Part shown: positions 8,706 to 17,699 of the stretch, one piece after another
Position numbering within the stretch: position 1 is the stretch's first letter
Layout of the letters: every line of letters starts with the position of its first letter
From: Planctomycetia bacterium
Lineage (GTDB): Bacteria; Planctomycetota; Phycisphaerae; Phycisphaerales; SM1A02
NCBI GenBank assembly: GCA_005799495.1
Contig: SYGP01000020.1
Location: 1 to 37,884 of the forward strand
Reading direction: 5' to 3'
DNA length: 37,884 nucleotides
Notes under the pieces: model-generated
The model's input: the letters and a program-made list of their open reading frames with translations, nothing else
Told to the model about the DNA's origin: nothing
Database searches by the model: none
Program-made: the position numbers and the translations under genes

Positions 8706-11700
8706 ATGGACGCGGTGGACGACGCGCGAGCTCCGATGGAGGCGACTGCGCAGGACCGCACGCGCGGCTCTCGCTCGCCGCTCGATCGTGTCGACGGGGC
8801 TGCACTCTTTTCGGCCGCGCAGGCGCTGCTGAAAGGACTCCTCGAAGCGGAACTCGATGTGCATCGGCTGCTCGTGGTTCGGCATCCGCCCTTTGAAGCG
8901 GTTCTTGCCGCAGCAGAGGAAGCGGGTGCTGCAGAGGTGTTGGAGCGAAATGCCCTTCAGGTGACAAGCGTGGCCAGCGGGGCACGTGCACTCGAACTTG
9001 CGGCACAAGAGGCTGCGCGCGGACGACGGAGTGTGGTGCTCGTTCCCAATGAGGAGCTCGATGGGCTCGTGGGTCAGATGGAGGAGATCGGGCGCCTGCC
9101 ATTGAGTGAGGGTGGCGGCATCGTGCTCGTCCTCGAGGACCATCCTGTCGCGGTGCCCACCACCTGTCCGCGGCGCGTCTGCCGCCGTGCGGGACTGACG
9201 GCGATTGAGGCTGCGGATGTGGATGGGATCCGCGGCGGCTGCGATGTCGCCCTTCGCCTGACTCGTGCCACACGGCGCCCAGCGGTGTTGGTGGTGCACA
9301 TCTCGCTGCTGCGTTCAGCGGCAACGCTGAGCGTCCTGCCCAACCGCCATGTGGCGCGAGTGGATCACGATGCATGGCTGCGCCGTCGGCGCCTTGCACG
9401 AACGGGTGAGTCCGCGGACCCGCTGCGCATCATCCGCGTGCTGGAACTGAACAGCGTCGAGCACTTGCCCAGTCCGGGTGAACACGAGCAGTATGGATTC
9501 ATTGCGATCGGCCCCGCACTCGTTTCCGTGCGTCACATGCTCGATGAACTTGGCATGAGCGCGCGTGTTCCCGTCCTTGGGATTGGCGCGCCAGAGCCGC
9601 TCGATGAGTCTGCGGTGGGGCGGATATTGGAACGCTGCCGGAATGTCATTGTGCTCGAAGCGCGCCCCGGGTCGGTGGCACCGCGGATTGTGGCAGCGGC
9701 GGAGTCGTTGCGGGCATCCGGCGGCGATGTCGCGCGCGTCTGGTGGAGTCGCCTTCCGCCTGCTGCGGGAGATGTCGAGCCGCTGGCCGTCAATGACGCG
9801 CTGGTCACGAGTCTGCTGACGCGTCGCGTGATCCGTTTGCTGCATGAGGTGCGCCCAGGCCTCCAGTTGGAGGAAAAACTCGCGCGTATCCCCGCTTCGA
9901 TTGCGACCATGGAGGTCCGACGGCGCGGGGAGGACATCGGTGTGGCGTCAGCCGAACGCCTGATTGCCTTGGCGATCCATGATGCCGATGCGTTGCTGGC
10001 GGAGCGGACGCAGGAGGGTGCGTACGCCTGCGCGCTCGTGACCGGGCGCCAGGGCCTGCGTGCGGGAGCCATCCCGTGCGTCGTGGAGACGTGGCATGTG
10101 CAGCGCTTTGTCCGCGACGGCATCCTTGCCGTTCGGCAGGCCGCGGTGGAACGCCAGCGTCGTGTGATGGTGGTACTGGACTTCGGCGCCGCCGAGCGGG
10201 TGGACGTGGAACGACTCGCGCGCGCAGCGGCGGGTGCCGAGGGGGAGCCGCGTCTTCGAGTCGTTGCCCTCGATGTGAACGACAGCGAAACCCTTCGCGA
10301 TGCGCTGGTGGCCGCGGCGGAGGTGGATGCGCTGACGCTGGTCATTGCGCGGGATGGTCCACCGCCGAGGCGTGATGTCTCCGCGCTCGAGCGGTCCGCG
10401 TGCGAGGTGGACCGCGATGGGTTCCTGCGCTTTCAGCGGTTCATCCTTCCTGCGGACCATGCGTGCGAACTGCGCGATCCAGGACTTGCCGCACAGATCG
10501 CGCGCGGACTGCTGCGCGGGAGCGATCCGCTGCGTCCTGAGCCGCTCGTCGATCGGTCGTTGGTGCCTGGCGCCCGAGGCGTCTTCGTTCGACTGGAGCC
10601 GTTGCTGGAGCAAGTCGAGATCATCCGAACGCGTCCGCCGCCAGGACTCGATGCCCTTCGCACCGTGGAGCGTTTGCCCGTACCGCAGCCCATCCATGGC
10701 GATCAGGGATTGTGGCGCGCACACATCGGCGGATTCCGAGGTGATGCCCCGGGAATCATCGGCAGCGTTCTGTCGGAAGCGGGTCGCCACATGGGATTTT
10801 CCGTGTCCTGGACGCACCGCAGCACGCCGCTTGGACCAGGCAGACGGGCATGGTCGCAAGTGGTGTTCACGCAAGGTGAAGCGCCCACCGCCGAGGGCGC
10901 CGAGGCGTCACCACAAATGCGCGGACAACGGTTCACGACGCAGATTCCCTACGGTGAGGCGGATCTGGTGCTCGGGATCGATCCGCTCGAGACCATTCGG
11001 GCGCTCGCGACCGACCAGCGTCTGCGGGTTGCCGACCCTCAGCGCACGGCCGTGGTTGCCAACAGCGGGACGCTCGACGATCAGATTTCTGAAGAGTGTC
11101 GGCGCACCGCGGCACGGCTCGCATCGACGGCGGAGGCGACATGCAATCAGCGCTGGACGGAGTTGCTCGATCTTGCCGAGTTGGCTCGTGCGACTTTTCT
11201 CACCGATCGACCCGTGGATGTGATCGCGCTGGGGGTCGCATTCCAGCGCGGCTGGATCCCGCTGTCCGTCGAAGCCTTTGAGTACGGCATCGCGCAGGTG
11301 GAGGCATCGGGCATTGCGTCGGTCCGTGAGGGCGTTCAGCTCGGTCGGCGCATCGCCGCGGGCCTGCAGAAAGTCCGGAGCCAGCCGCGTGCGTCGGCAA
11401 CACTCAGTCCCGTGCACGAGTCCGATGGGTCCGGGCAGCGTGCGTTGCTTCGGCTCGTGCGCGTCGCGACAGCGGCGCGGCAGATCGGGAATCGTCGGCA
11501 GCGCACGCAGGCGCGGCGCATGCGACGACGCGTGGGTGCTTCCTTGCAGCAACTCTCGGGATTGCTGTCCACGCGTCATGGGCATGAGGCACTGCAAGAC
11601 TTCGCCATGGCGATGCGGCGATGCGAGATGTGGGGAGGGCTGGACTATGCGCTTCGCTACGCCGAGATCATCTCGGAACTGTGCCGGGCCGATCCGACGC

Positions 11701-12191
11701 TCGAGTTGCCGAGGTTGGCGATCCTGCCCCTTGCGGAGGTGTTCCTGATTCGGGACCTCTGGTACATCGGAACGCTGACCACGAGCGTGGATGAGAGCCA
11801 TAGGATCCGTGAGACGCTTGGCGTGAGGCTCGCGCGAGGCGACGAGATTCGGCGCCGTTATCTGCATCGACTGGAAGCACGCGTGCGGGAACATCAATGG
11901 GTCGTGGAGTTTCGGTCGAGCGACTGGCCTGACCGCATCCTGCAGTTCACGCGTCGCTTCGTGCCGCTGCAGGTTCGTGGTTCCGTGCAAAGCCGTGCGC
12001 TCCGCGAGACCATCGTCGAACTGCTGATGCGCGCTGCCCGCGAGCCTGATCGAAATGCCGCATGGGTTGCCTGGGCTCGACGCATGCACGACGGCGCGCT
12101 CGCAGGCTCCGTGCGATCGATGACCGATGCCGAGGTTCGTCAGCTTGCGGTCGAGAGCGGGGCAGTCGTGAATCCGCTCAGCGCTGGGTAG
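8706..12191 (+). CDS. Indolepyruvate:ferredoxin oxidoreductase homologue with degenerate active site
   Basis: A 1161-residue chain in the order of the long fused indolepyruvate/2-oxoacid:ferredoxin oxidoreductases. Residues about 34-230 resemble the alpha pyrimidine-binding domain (VLVPNEELDGLVG, then ATRRPAVLVVHIS). Residues about 262-310 resemble domain II (YGFIAIGPALVSV). Residues about 380-600 occupy the TPP domain. Residues about 668-785 resemble the gamma domain (HIGGFRGDAPGIIGSVLSEAG, then EADLVLGIDPLETIRAL). Residues after about 835 (VIALGVAFQRGWIPLSVEAF) match the C-terminal domain. By eye the catalytic Glu region is SVASGARALE (residues 88-97). The TPP/Mg GDS...N pair is replaced by His464-Val465-Gln466 and Phe493, and the ferredoxin cysteines are mostly gone. 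The family call is an inference from these blocks; activity is doubtful. Its end overlaps rlmN by 14 bases. Confidence 0.7.
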   Translation: MDAVDDARAPMEATAQDRTRGSRSPLDRVDGAALFSAAQALLKGLLEAELDVHRLLVVRHPPFEAVLAAAEEAGAAEVLERNALQVTSVASGARALELAAQEAARGRRSVVLVPNEELDGLVGQMEEIGRLPLSEGGGIVLVLEDHPVAVPTTCPRRVCRRAGLTAIEAADVDGIRGGCDVALRLTRATRRPAVLVVHISLLRSAATLSVLPNRHVARVDHDAWLRRRRLARTGESADPLRIIRVLELNSVEHLPSPGEHEQYGFIAIGPALVSVRHMLDELGMSARVPVLGIGAPEPLDESAVGRILERCRNVIVLEARPGSVAPRIVAAAESLRASGGDVARVWWSRLPPAAGDVEPLAVNDALVTSLLTRRVIRLLHEVRPGLQLEEKLARIPASIATMEVRRRGEDIGVASAERLIALAIHDADALLAERTQEGAYACALVTGRQGLRAGAIPCVVETWHVQRFVRDGILAVRQAAVERQRRVMVVLDFGAAERVDVERLARAAAGAEGEPRLRVVALDVNDSETLRDALVAAAEVDALTLVIARDGPPPRRDVSALERSACEVDRDGFLRFQRFILPADHACELRDPGLAAQIARGLLRGSDPLRPEPLVDRSLVPGARGVFVRLEPLLEQVEIIRTRPPPGLDALRTVERLPVPQPIHGDQGLWRAHIGGFRGDAPGIIGSVLSEAGRHMGFSVSWTHRSTPLGPGRRAWSQVVFTQGEAPTAEGAEASPQMRGQRFTTQIPYGEADLVLGIDPLETIRALATDQRLRVADPQRTAVVANSGTLDDQISEECRRTAARLASTAEATCNQRWTELLDLAELARATFLTDRPVDVIALGVAFQRGWIPLSVEAFEYGIAQVEASGIASVREGVQLGRRIAAGLQKVRSQPRASATLSPVHESDGSGQRALLRLVRVATAARQIGNRRQRTQARRMRRRVGASLQQLSGLLSTRHGHEALQDFAMAMRRCEMWGGLDYALRYAEIISELCRADPTLELPRLAILPLAEVFLIRDLWYIGTLTTSVDESHRIRETLGVRLARGDEIRRRYLHRLEARVREHQWVVEFRSSDWPDRILQFTRRFVPLQVRGSVQSRALRETIVELLMRAAREPDRNAAWVAWARRMHDGALAGSVRSMTDAEVRQLAVESGAVVNPLSAG

Positions 12192-13284
12192 CGCTCGCGT
12201 GTTCATGCCGCAACTGGCCGCAGGCAGCGGCGATGTCCCGTCCGCGGCTGGCACGGATGTGCGTGTTGACGCCACGCTCGCGCAGGATCTCCTGGAAGCG
12301 AAGCACGCCATCGGAGTTGGGACGCTGGTAGGGCATCCCCCGAACCTCGTTGTAGCGGATCAGGTTGACGTTGGCGTGGATGCGCCGCGCATGCTCGGAC
12401 AATTCTTCGGCATGTTCGGCTCTGTCATTCACGCCGCCGAGCAGGATGTACTCGAGCGTGATCTCCCGACCCGTGCGCCGGAACCACTCATCGCATGCGT
12501 CGAGGAGTTCCTCGATCGTGCTGAAGTCTGCCCAGGGGATGATGTTGCGGCGTATCTCATCGTTGGGCGCATGCAGGCTCAGTGCGAGCGTCACCGGCAG
12601 TTCGAAGTCGCAGAAGCGGCGGATCGCCGTCGGCAATCCGACCGTCGAGACCGTGATCCGGCGCGCACTGATGCCGAAGCCCCAGTCGGCATGCAGGGTT
12701 CGGATGGCATCCGACACCGCGCTCAGATTCGCCAGCGGTTCACCCATGCCCATGAAAACCACATGCGAGATGCGTTCCACCGCATCGAGTGTGGAGAGAT
12801 GAAAGACCTGCTCGATGATCTGTCCCGCGGTCAGGTTGCCCTCGAGCCCGCCGATTCCCGAGGCGCAGAAGCGGCACCCGACTGGGCAACCGAGTTGACT
12901 CGAAATGCACGCGGTCCGGCGGGGATCGGCGGGAATCATCACACACTCCGTCTGCCGACCCGATGCGACGGGCGTTGCGCCGAGCACAGGCAACAGCGTT
13001 GGAGTCGCTTCCGAGGACCCGCGTTCCCATGCCATCAACAACTTCTGCGTTCCATCGGAAGCCATTCGGTGGTCGATGCGGCGCGCTGTCGTGAATCGCA
13101 TCGATTGTGCAAGCAGGTCGCGGTTGCGCTTCGACAGATTGGTCATCCCCATCGGATCCGCACACGCCTTCCGATAGACCCAGTCCAGGACTTGGTCGGC
13201 AGTGTGGCGCTGCATCCCGCGCTCGGTGCACCACTCGCGAAGCGCGTCTCGCTGCAGAGCGAAGAGGTGCGGTGCATCGGTCAC
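12178..13284 (-). CDS. rlmN: Dual-specificity 23S rRNA/tRNA adenine-C2 methyltransferase (radical SAM)
   Basis: Methylates C2 of A2503 in 23S rRNA and, in many bacteria, A37 of some tRNAs. The radical-SAM cluster motif is CX3CX2C at Cys133, Cys137 and Cys140 (GCPVGCRFCASGIGGLEGNL). Other family blocks are VVFMGMGEPLAN, RRITVSTVGLP, LALSLHAPNDEIRRNIIP, LEYILLGGVND and the C-terminal RASRGRDIAAACGQL with the methyl-carrying Cys. Length is 368 residues. The GTG at 13284 overlaps the ispH stop (GTGA), a coupling arrangement, and fits the family N-terminus; an upstream ATG at 13353 lies inside ispH. The 3' end overlaps the convergent oxidoreductase-like gene by 14 bases. Confidence 0.96.
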   Translation of the reverse strand: MTDAPHLFALQRDALREWCTERGMQRHTADQVLDWVYRKACADPMGMTNLSKRNRDLLAQSMRFTTARRIDHRMASDGTQKLLMAWERGSSEATPTLLPVLGATPVASGRQTECVMIPADPRRTACISSQLGCPVGCRFCASGIGGLEGNLTAGQIIEQVFHLSTLDAVERISHVVFMGMGEPLANLSAVSDAIRTLHADWGFGISARRITVSTVGLPTAIRRFCDFELPVTLALSLHAPNDEIRRNIIPWADFSTIEELLDACDEWFRRTGREITLEYILLGGVNDRAEHAEELSEHARRIHANVNLIRYNEVRGMPYQRPNSDGVLRFQEILRERGVNTHIRASRGRDIAAACGQLRHEHASATQR

Positions 13285-14351
13285 GGTGCGACCGCCGCGC
13301 CCTGCACCGTGAGGTCCACGATTCGGAATGGGATGTTGTGTGCGCTGAACCACTCACGCAGTTGATTCCCTTCGTCACCGCGGACGATGCGTCGTCCCTC
13401 TGGATCGACGCCGCGCTCACGCATCAGCGACTTCAGGCTGCCCGGCAGCCCGAACTCGACTTCCTCATGGCGCACATCATGCTGTTCGACCTCGGCACCG
13501 AACGTGCGCACGAGCTCTTCGATGAGATCGTGCACCAGATCCTCGGGGGCGCTTGCGCCCGCCGTCACGAGCAGTGTCTGCACCCCATCGAACCACTCAC
13601 GCTTCAACTCGCTGCGGTCATCGATCAGCCGTGCCGGGGTGCCCATGTTCATCGCGATCTCCGTCAGGCGAACGGAGTTGGATGAGTTCGAGCTCCCCAC
13701 CACGAGCACCAGGTCACACTGGGGGGCGATGGCACGCACGGCAGTTTGTCGGTTCGTTGTCGCGTAGCAAATGTCGCTCGCAGGCGGCTCCTTGATCTGC
13801 GGGAATGCGCGCTTGAGCGCGTCGATGATGACGCCTGCATCATCGAGCGACAGGGTCGTCTGGGTCAGGTAAATGAGCTTCTCGGGATCGTTCACCTTCA
13901 GGGATGGAATGTCGGCCGGACTCTCCACCACTTGCATCACTTCGGGAGCCTCGCCGAGGGTTCCAACGACCTCCTGATGATGTCGATGACCGACAAGCAG
14001 GATCTGAAATCCTTTGCGCGCGTAGCGGATGGCTTCGGCATGAACCTTCGTCACCAGCGGACAGGTTGCATCGACTGCCATGAGTCGCTTCGACTGCGCC
14101 AGTTGTCGCAGGGCAGGACTCACGCCGTGAGCGCTGAAGACCACGATGGAACCGTCGGGCACCTCATCGACCGATTCCACGAAGCGCACGCCACGCCGCT
14201 GGAATCGTTGCACGACATGGCGGTTGTGCACGATTTCGTGGTACACGAAAATCGGCTCATCCGGGCATATCTCGAGGAGTTGATCGACGACATCGATCGC
14301 CATGTAAACGCCCGCACAGAAGCCGCGTGGATTCGCAAGGATGATCTTCAT
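13281..14351 (-). CDS. ispH: 4-hydroxy-3-methylbut-2-enyl diphosphate reductase
   Basis: Last enzyme of the MEP pathway, a [4Fe-4S] protein that produces IPP and DMAPP. The cluster cysteines are Cys12 (NPRGFCAGV), the Cys in VDATCPLVTKVH and the Cys in SDICYATTNRQ. Active-site blocks HEIVHNRHVV, FSAHGVSP, HHQEVVGTLGE and VVGSSNSSNS are all present. The 356 residues exceed the usual ~315; about 45 residues after the normal end (after EEVEFGLPGSLK) form an unusual tail. The ATG at 14351 gives the canonical MKIILANPRGFCAG. A TATGAT box lies 9 bases upstream. The gene is cotranscribed with rlmN (overlapping stop/start) and divergent from hpnC across 55 bases, so isoprenoid precursor supply sits beside squalene synthesis. 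Confidence 0.97.
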   Translation of the reverse strand: MKIILANPRGFCAGVYMAIDVVDQLLEICPDEPIFVYHEIVHNRHVVQRFQRRGVRFVESVDEVPDGSIVVFSAHGVSPALRQLAQSKRLMAVDATCPLVTKVHAEAIRYARKGFQILLVGHRHHQEVVGTLGEAPEVMQVVESPADIPSLKVNDPEKLIYLTQTTLSLDDAGVIIDALKRAFPQIKEPPASDICYATTNRQTAVRAIAPQCDLVLVVGSSNSSNSVRLTEIAMNMGTPARLIDDRSELKREWFDGVQTLLVTAGASAPEDLVHDLIEELVRTFGAEVEQHDVRHEEVEFGLPGSLKSLMRERGVDPEGRRIVRGDEGNQLREWFSAHNIPFRIVDLTVQGAAVAP

Positions 14352-14360
14352 CTGAGTCGG

Positions 14361-14366
14361 ATCATA
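14361..14366 (-). promoter_or_regulatory. -10 hexamer before ispH
   Basis: TATGAT on the minus strand, 9 bases before the ispH ATG. It matches TATAAT at 5 of 6 bases. No Shine-Dalgarno and no -35 are visible. Confidence 0.5.
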
Positions 14367-14391
14367 GCCATGCCTGCGCGAAACTCCGCGG

Positions 14392-14397
14392 TAGCCT
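14392..14397 (+). promoter_or_regulatory. -10-like hexamer before hpnC
   Basis: TAGCCT, 9 bases before the hpnC ATG. It is divergent from the ispH element 26 bases away within the same 55-base spacer. Confidence 0.4.
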
Positions 14398-14406
14398 TGG
14401 ATCGGT

Positions 14407-15387
14407 ATGGGAGCTCCCAAAGTCGACCGCACGCTCGAACTCGGGCGATACGGGCCCGAGTTGGACTGCACATGCACGCTGACTGAGGCGCAAGCGTGGT
14501 GCATGCGTCTCGCGCGCGGACATGGCGAGAACTTCAGCGTGCTGAGCGGATTCGTGCCGAGCGCACTCCGCGACGACTTCGCTGCGGTGTACGCGTATTG
14601 CCGCTGCGCCGATGACCTTGGCGATGAGTGCGGATCGCCCGAACGGGCAAGCGCCCTGCTTGCGTGGTGGCGCCGAGGCACGGAAGCGATGGGAAGCGGG
14701 CGTTCATTCCACCCTGTCTTCACGGCGCTCGCGCCGGTGGTGGCGAGGCATGGGATGCCGCTGAAGCCGTTTCTCGATCTCCTTGCAGCCTTTGAAATGG
14801 ACCAGCATGTCACGCGGTACGCAACATGGGATGAGTTGCTGGGGTACTGTCGGCTCAGTGCAGATCCTGTTGGACGGCTCGTGCTCATGCTGCTCGATGA
14901 GCCACGCGACGAGGCCGCGCTCGCGGCGAGCGACGCCATCTGCACGGGACTCCAACTGGTGAATCACTGGCAGGATGTGCGGCGCGATCTCCTCGAGCGC
15001 GGACGCATCTATCTGCCACAGGAGTCCTGGCAGGGGGAGATCTTTGACGAGCGGCTCTCCTGGACCTGTCACCGTGGGTTCGCGCCGGATCGGGACTTTC
15101 TTGAGGAGTACCGTGCAACGATTCGTTCCCTCGCCGAGCGAACCTGGCCGCTCTTCGCTGCGGGCGGCGAACTGCTCGAGCGACTCCATCCGAAACATCG
15201 ACCTTTGGTGTGGTTGTTTCGGGAGGGTGGGATGCACACGCTCCGGTTGATCGAGTCTTGGAACTACGAGACCTGCCTTGCGCGCCCCACGTTGACATCA
15301 TTCACCAAGATTCGACTGCTGCTGCAGGCGCGCTGGAGTACCGTGCGCGCCATCCGATCTGCGCGGCGGGAGGCGCGTGCAGCATGA
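14407..15387 (+). CDS. hpnC: Hydroxysqualene synthase HpnC
   Basis: Squalene/phytoene-synthase fold. In the HpnCDE route HpnC converts presqualene diphosphate to hydroxysqualene. The first Asp-rich motif is YAYCRCADDLGDECG (about residues 60-74), preceded by ENFSVLSGFVP, which is typical of HpnC. The second region LVNHWQDVRRDLLERGRIYLP carries the other metal-binding Asp pair. Length 326 residues is normal. It is the first gene of hpnC-hpnD-hpnE-queG, its stop overlapping the hpnD start (ATGA at 15384-15387). HpnC is told from HpnD by gene order and the ENF...CRCADDLGDE form. Confidence 0.92.
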   Translation: MGAPKVDRTLELGRYGPELDCTCTLTEAQAWCMRLARGHGENFSVLSGFVPSALRDDFAAVYAYCRCADDLGDECGSPERASALLAWWRRGTEAMGSGRSFHPVFTALAPVVARHGMPLKPFLDLLAAFEMDQHVTRYATWDELLGYCRLSADPVGRLVLMLLDEPRDEAALAASDAICTGLQLVNHWQDVRRDLLERGRIYLPQESWQGEIFDERLSWTCHRGFAPDRDFLEEYRATIRSLAERTWPLFAAGGELLERLHPKHRPLVWLFREGGMHTLRLIESWNYETCLARPTLTSFTKIRLLLQARWSTVRAIRSARREARAA

Positions 15388-16271
15388 GTACGACTTCGGA
15401 GGCACTGCTGCTCCAGGAGGATCTCCGCGATGCGGTCGAATACTGCCGTGATGTGACGCGCGCACGCGCTGCGAACTTCTACTGGGGGCTCCGCCTCACC
15501 CCGGAGCCGCAGCGCTCGGCGATGTACACGATCTATGCGTGGATGCGTGAAGCAGACGACATCGTGGATGGAACATCGGTCGACGGTGATGCCGCATCCA
15601 CCATCCAGGCATTCCGTGCGAACACGCGCCTTGCACTGCGCGGCACGGTGGCGGAGCCGACATCGCTGTGGCGTGCGTTCGCGGCGGTGGCGCGTGCGTA
15701 CCCGCTCGATCTGAACGACTTTGAGGCGATGATCGACGGCCAGATCGCTGATCTCCGCCCGCAACGGCTGCACCAAGAAGAGGAACTCCGCCAGTACTGC
15801 GAACAGGTCGCAAGTTCCGTCGGGCGAGTGTGCGTGCGTGTGTGGGGATACCAATGCGTGGATGCCCTTGCGCTCGCATCGGAGCGGGGCGTTGCATTCC
15901 AGATGGTGAACGTGATCCGTGATGTTGCGGAGGATGCGCGGATGGGGCGCGTGTACATCCCCCAGGCGCGTTTCGATCGGGCGGGCATCGATCTCGAGGC
16001 ACTGCTCCAGTGGAGAGATCCGCCGCGATGCATGGCGCTGCTCGAGGGCATGATCGATGCCGCGCGTGATCGATTCGAGGTGAGCGCACCGCTCGAGTCC
16101 ATGATCGAGCCAGCCTGTCGTCCGACGCTGCGTGGGCTGACGGGCATGTACCGCGCGCTGCTCGAGCGATTGGCGGCAGACCCCGAGCGTGTCGTGCGCC
16201 AGCGCGTCTCCGTGCCGACGCTGCAGAAGGCGCTTGTCATCGTGCGTGCGCGGCTTGCGGGCGAGCGCTGA
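15384..16271 (+). CDS. hpnD: Presqualene diphosphate synthase HpnD
   Basis: Condenses two farnesyl diphosphates to presqualene diphosphate, the first step of the HpnCDE squalene route. It is a squalene/phytoene-synthase fold of 295 residues. The first Asp-rich motif is YAWMREADDIVDG (about residues 52-64), and the second is VNVIRDVAEDARMGRVYIP (about residues 172-190) with the DxxED and GRxYIP elements. The ATG at 15384 overlaps the hpnC stop; longer frames reach back into hpnC and are not needed. Its stop overlaps the hpnE start by one base (TGATG). The tight overlaps suggest balanced synthesis of the three enzymes. Confidence 0.94.
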   Translation: MSTTSEALLLQEDLRDAVEYCRDVTRARAANFYWGLRLTPEPQRSAMYTIYAWMREADDIVDGTSVDGDAASTIQAFRANTRLALRGTVAEPTSLWRAFAAVARAYPLDLNDFEAMIDGQIADLRPQRLHQEEELRQYCEQVASSVGRVCVRVWGYQCVDALALASERGVAFQMVNVIRDVAEDARMGRVYIPQARFDRAGIDLEALLQWRDPPRCMALLEGMIDAARDRFEVSAPLESMIEPACRPTLRGLTGMYRALLERLAADPERVVRQRVSVPTLQKALVIVRARLAGER

Positions 16272-17677
16272 TGGGACCGCCCATCGTCATCGTGGGCGGA
16301 GGCCTTGCCGGACTCGCCGCCGCCGTGCGCCTGACAGAGGCGGGGCGCGAAGTCGTCCTGATCGAGTCCAAGCGAAAACTGGGCGGGCGCGCCACCAGTT
16401 TCGTCGACCCCCGCAGCGGCGAGACGCTCGACAACTGCCAGCATGTCCTCATGGGAAGTTGCACGAATCTGCTCGATCTGTACGGTCGGCTCGGCGTGCT
16501 GGACCTGATCGAGTGGCACCGCACCATTTGGTGGGCGAATCCACCGGGCGATCCGGATGAAATGACCCCGTCGTCCCTCCCCGCACCGGCGCACTTCGCG
16601 GGCAGTTTCCTTCGCATGCGGTTCCTCGGGCTCGAGGACAAGCGCGCAGTTGCCCGTGCCATGTGGCGTCTGATTCGTCTCGGCCGAGAGGGCCGTGAAC
16701 GCTGGAAGGGGCAGTCTTTCGGGAGGTTCCTCGAGGAGACTCGGCAGACGGAACGGGCGCGGTCGCACTTTTGGGAGCCCGTCATCATCAGCGCGTGCAA
16801 CATGCCGTGTGCGCGGACGGACGCGTCGCTGGCGATGTATGTGTTTCAAGCTGGGTTCCTCCAGGATTCGTGGAGCCCGGTGATGGGGCTTTCGATGCGG
16901 CCTCTGGTGGAGCTCTACGATCCTGCGCAGCAGTTCATCGAGTCGCGTGGGGGAGCGATGCGACTTGGCGTCAGCGCCATGTCCCTCTCATTCGACGGCA
17001 CTCGCGTGCGCGGTGTGGTGACCGATGAGGGCATGGTGGAAGCGTCGGCGGTGATCACTGCCGTTCCTCCCGATCGGCTTGCGAAGCTCTGCTCTGGGAC
17101 ACTGACGAGTGCGGATGTGCGACTTGGGCGACTGGATGAGATCGCCTTCAGCCCAATCCTGGGTGTGCATCTCGCGTTTGACGCACCGATCATGGAGACG
17201 CCCCATTTGGTATTGCCTGGCCGCGACACGCAGTGGCTGTTCCGTAAGGAACGCGATGCACAGGGACGCCATCGTGTGCATGCGGTGATCAGTGCCGCCG
17301 ATTCCTGGATGGATTTGGACGAGCGGGCGATCGTCGATCGGGTGATGCACGATGTGCACTGGGCGCTGCCCCGTGCGCGGGGACTGCAGCCTGTTGCGTT
17401 TCGGGCAGTGAAGGAGAAGCGTGCGACCTTTGCAGGTGTGCCGGGGATCGATGCGCTCAGGCCGAAGGCAAAGCGCGACGGCGTGCGCGGCGGCGTCGAG
17501 AATCTGTTCCTCGCTGGTGACTGGTGCGCGACGGGTTGGCCCGCAACCATGGAGGGGGCGGTTCGCAGTGGCTATCTCGCGTCCGCGGCGGTGTGCGGCA
17601 GGTCCGGCGATCGATGCGAGGATGCGCTGGTGCCCGATGTTCCTGCCGCGCCTCTCTCGCGTTGGCTGGGGCTGTAG
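16271..17677 (+). CDS. hpnE: Hydroxysqualene dehydroxylase HpnE (FAD-dependent)
   Basis: Flavoprotein that removes the hydroxyl group of hydroxysqualene to give squalene. The N-terminal FAD-binding motif is VIVGGGLAGLAAAVRL (residues 5-20) followed by the Glu of VLIESK and the amine-oxidase-like KLGGRATSF. The C-terminal FAD block is FLAGDWCATGWPATMEGAVR (about residues 412-431). Length 468 residues fits the phytoene-desaturase-like amine oxidase family. The start overlaps the hpnD stop by one base. queG follows after 22 bases and has its own ribosome site. Confidence 0.93.
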   Translation: MGPPIVIVGGGLAGLAAAVRLTEAGREVVLIESKRKLGGRATSFVDPRSGETLDNCQHVLMGSCTNLLDLYGRLGVLDLIEWHRTIWWANPPGDPDEMTPSSLPAPAHFAGSFLRMRFLGLEDKRAVARAMWRLIRLGREGRERWKGQSFGRFLEETRQTERARSHFWEPVIISACNMPCARTDASLAMYVFQAGFLQDSWSPVMGLSMRPLVELYDPAQQFIESRGGAMRLGVSAMSLSFDGTRVRGVVTDEGMVEASAVITAVPPDRLAKLCSGTLTSADVRLGRLDEIAFSPILGVHLAFDAPIMETPHLVLPGRDTQWLFRKERDAQGRHRVHAVISAADSWMDLDERAIVDRVMHDVHWALPRARGLQPVAFRAVKEKRATFAGVPGIDALRPKAKRDGVRGGVENLFLAGDWCATGWPATMEGAVRSGYLASAAVCGRSGDRCEDALVPDVPAAPLSRWLGL

Positions 17678-17684
17678 GAGCAAC

Positions 17685-17690
17685 GAGGAG
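17685..17690 (+). promoter_or_regulatory. Ribosome-binding site that decides the queG GTG start
   Basis: GAGGAG, 9 bases before the GTG at 17700. It supports this start over ATG codons lying inside hpnE. Confidence 0.7.
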
Positions 17691-17699
17691 AAAAGCGCA

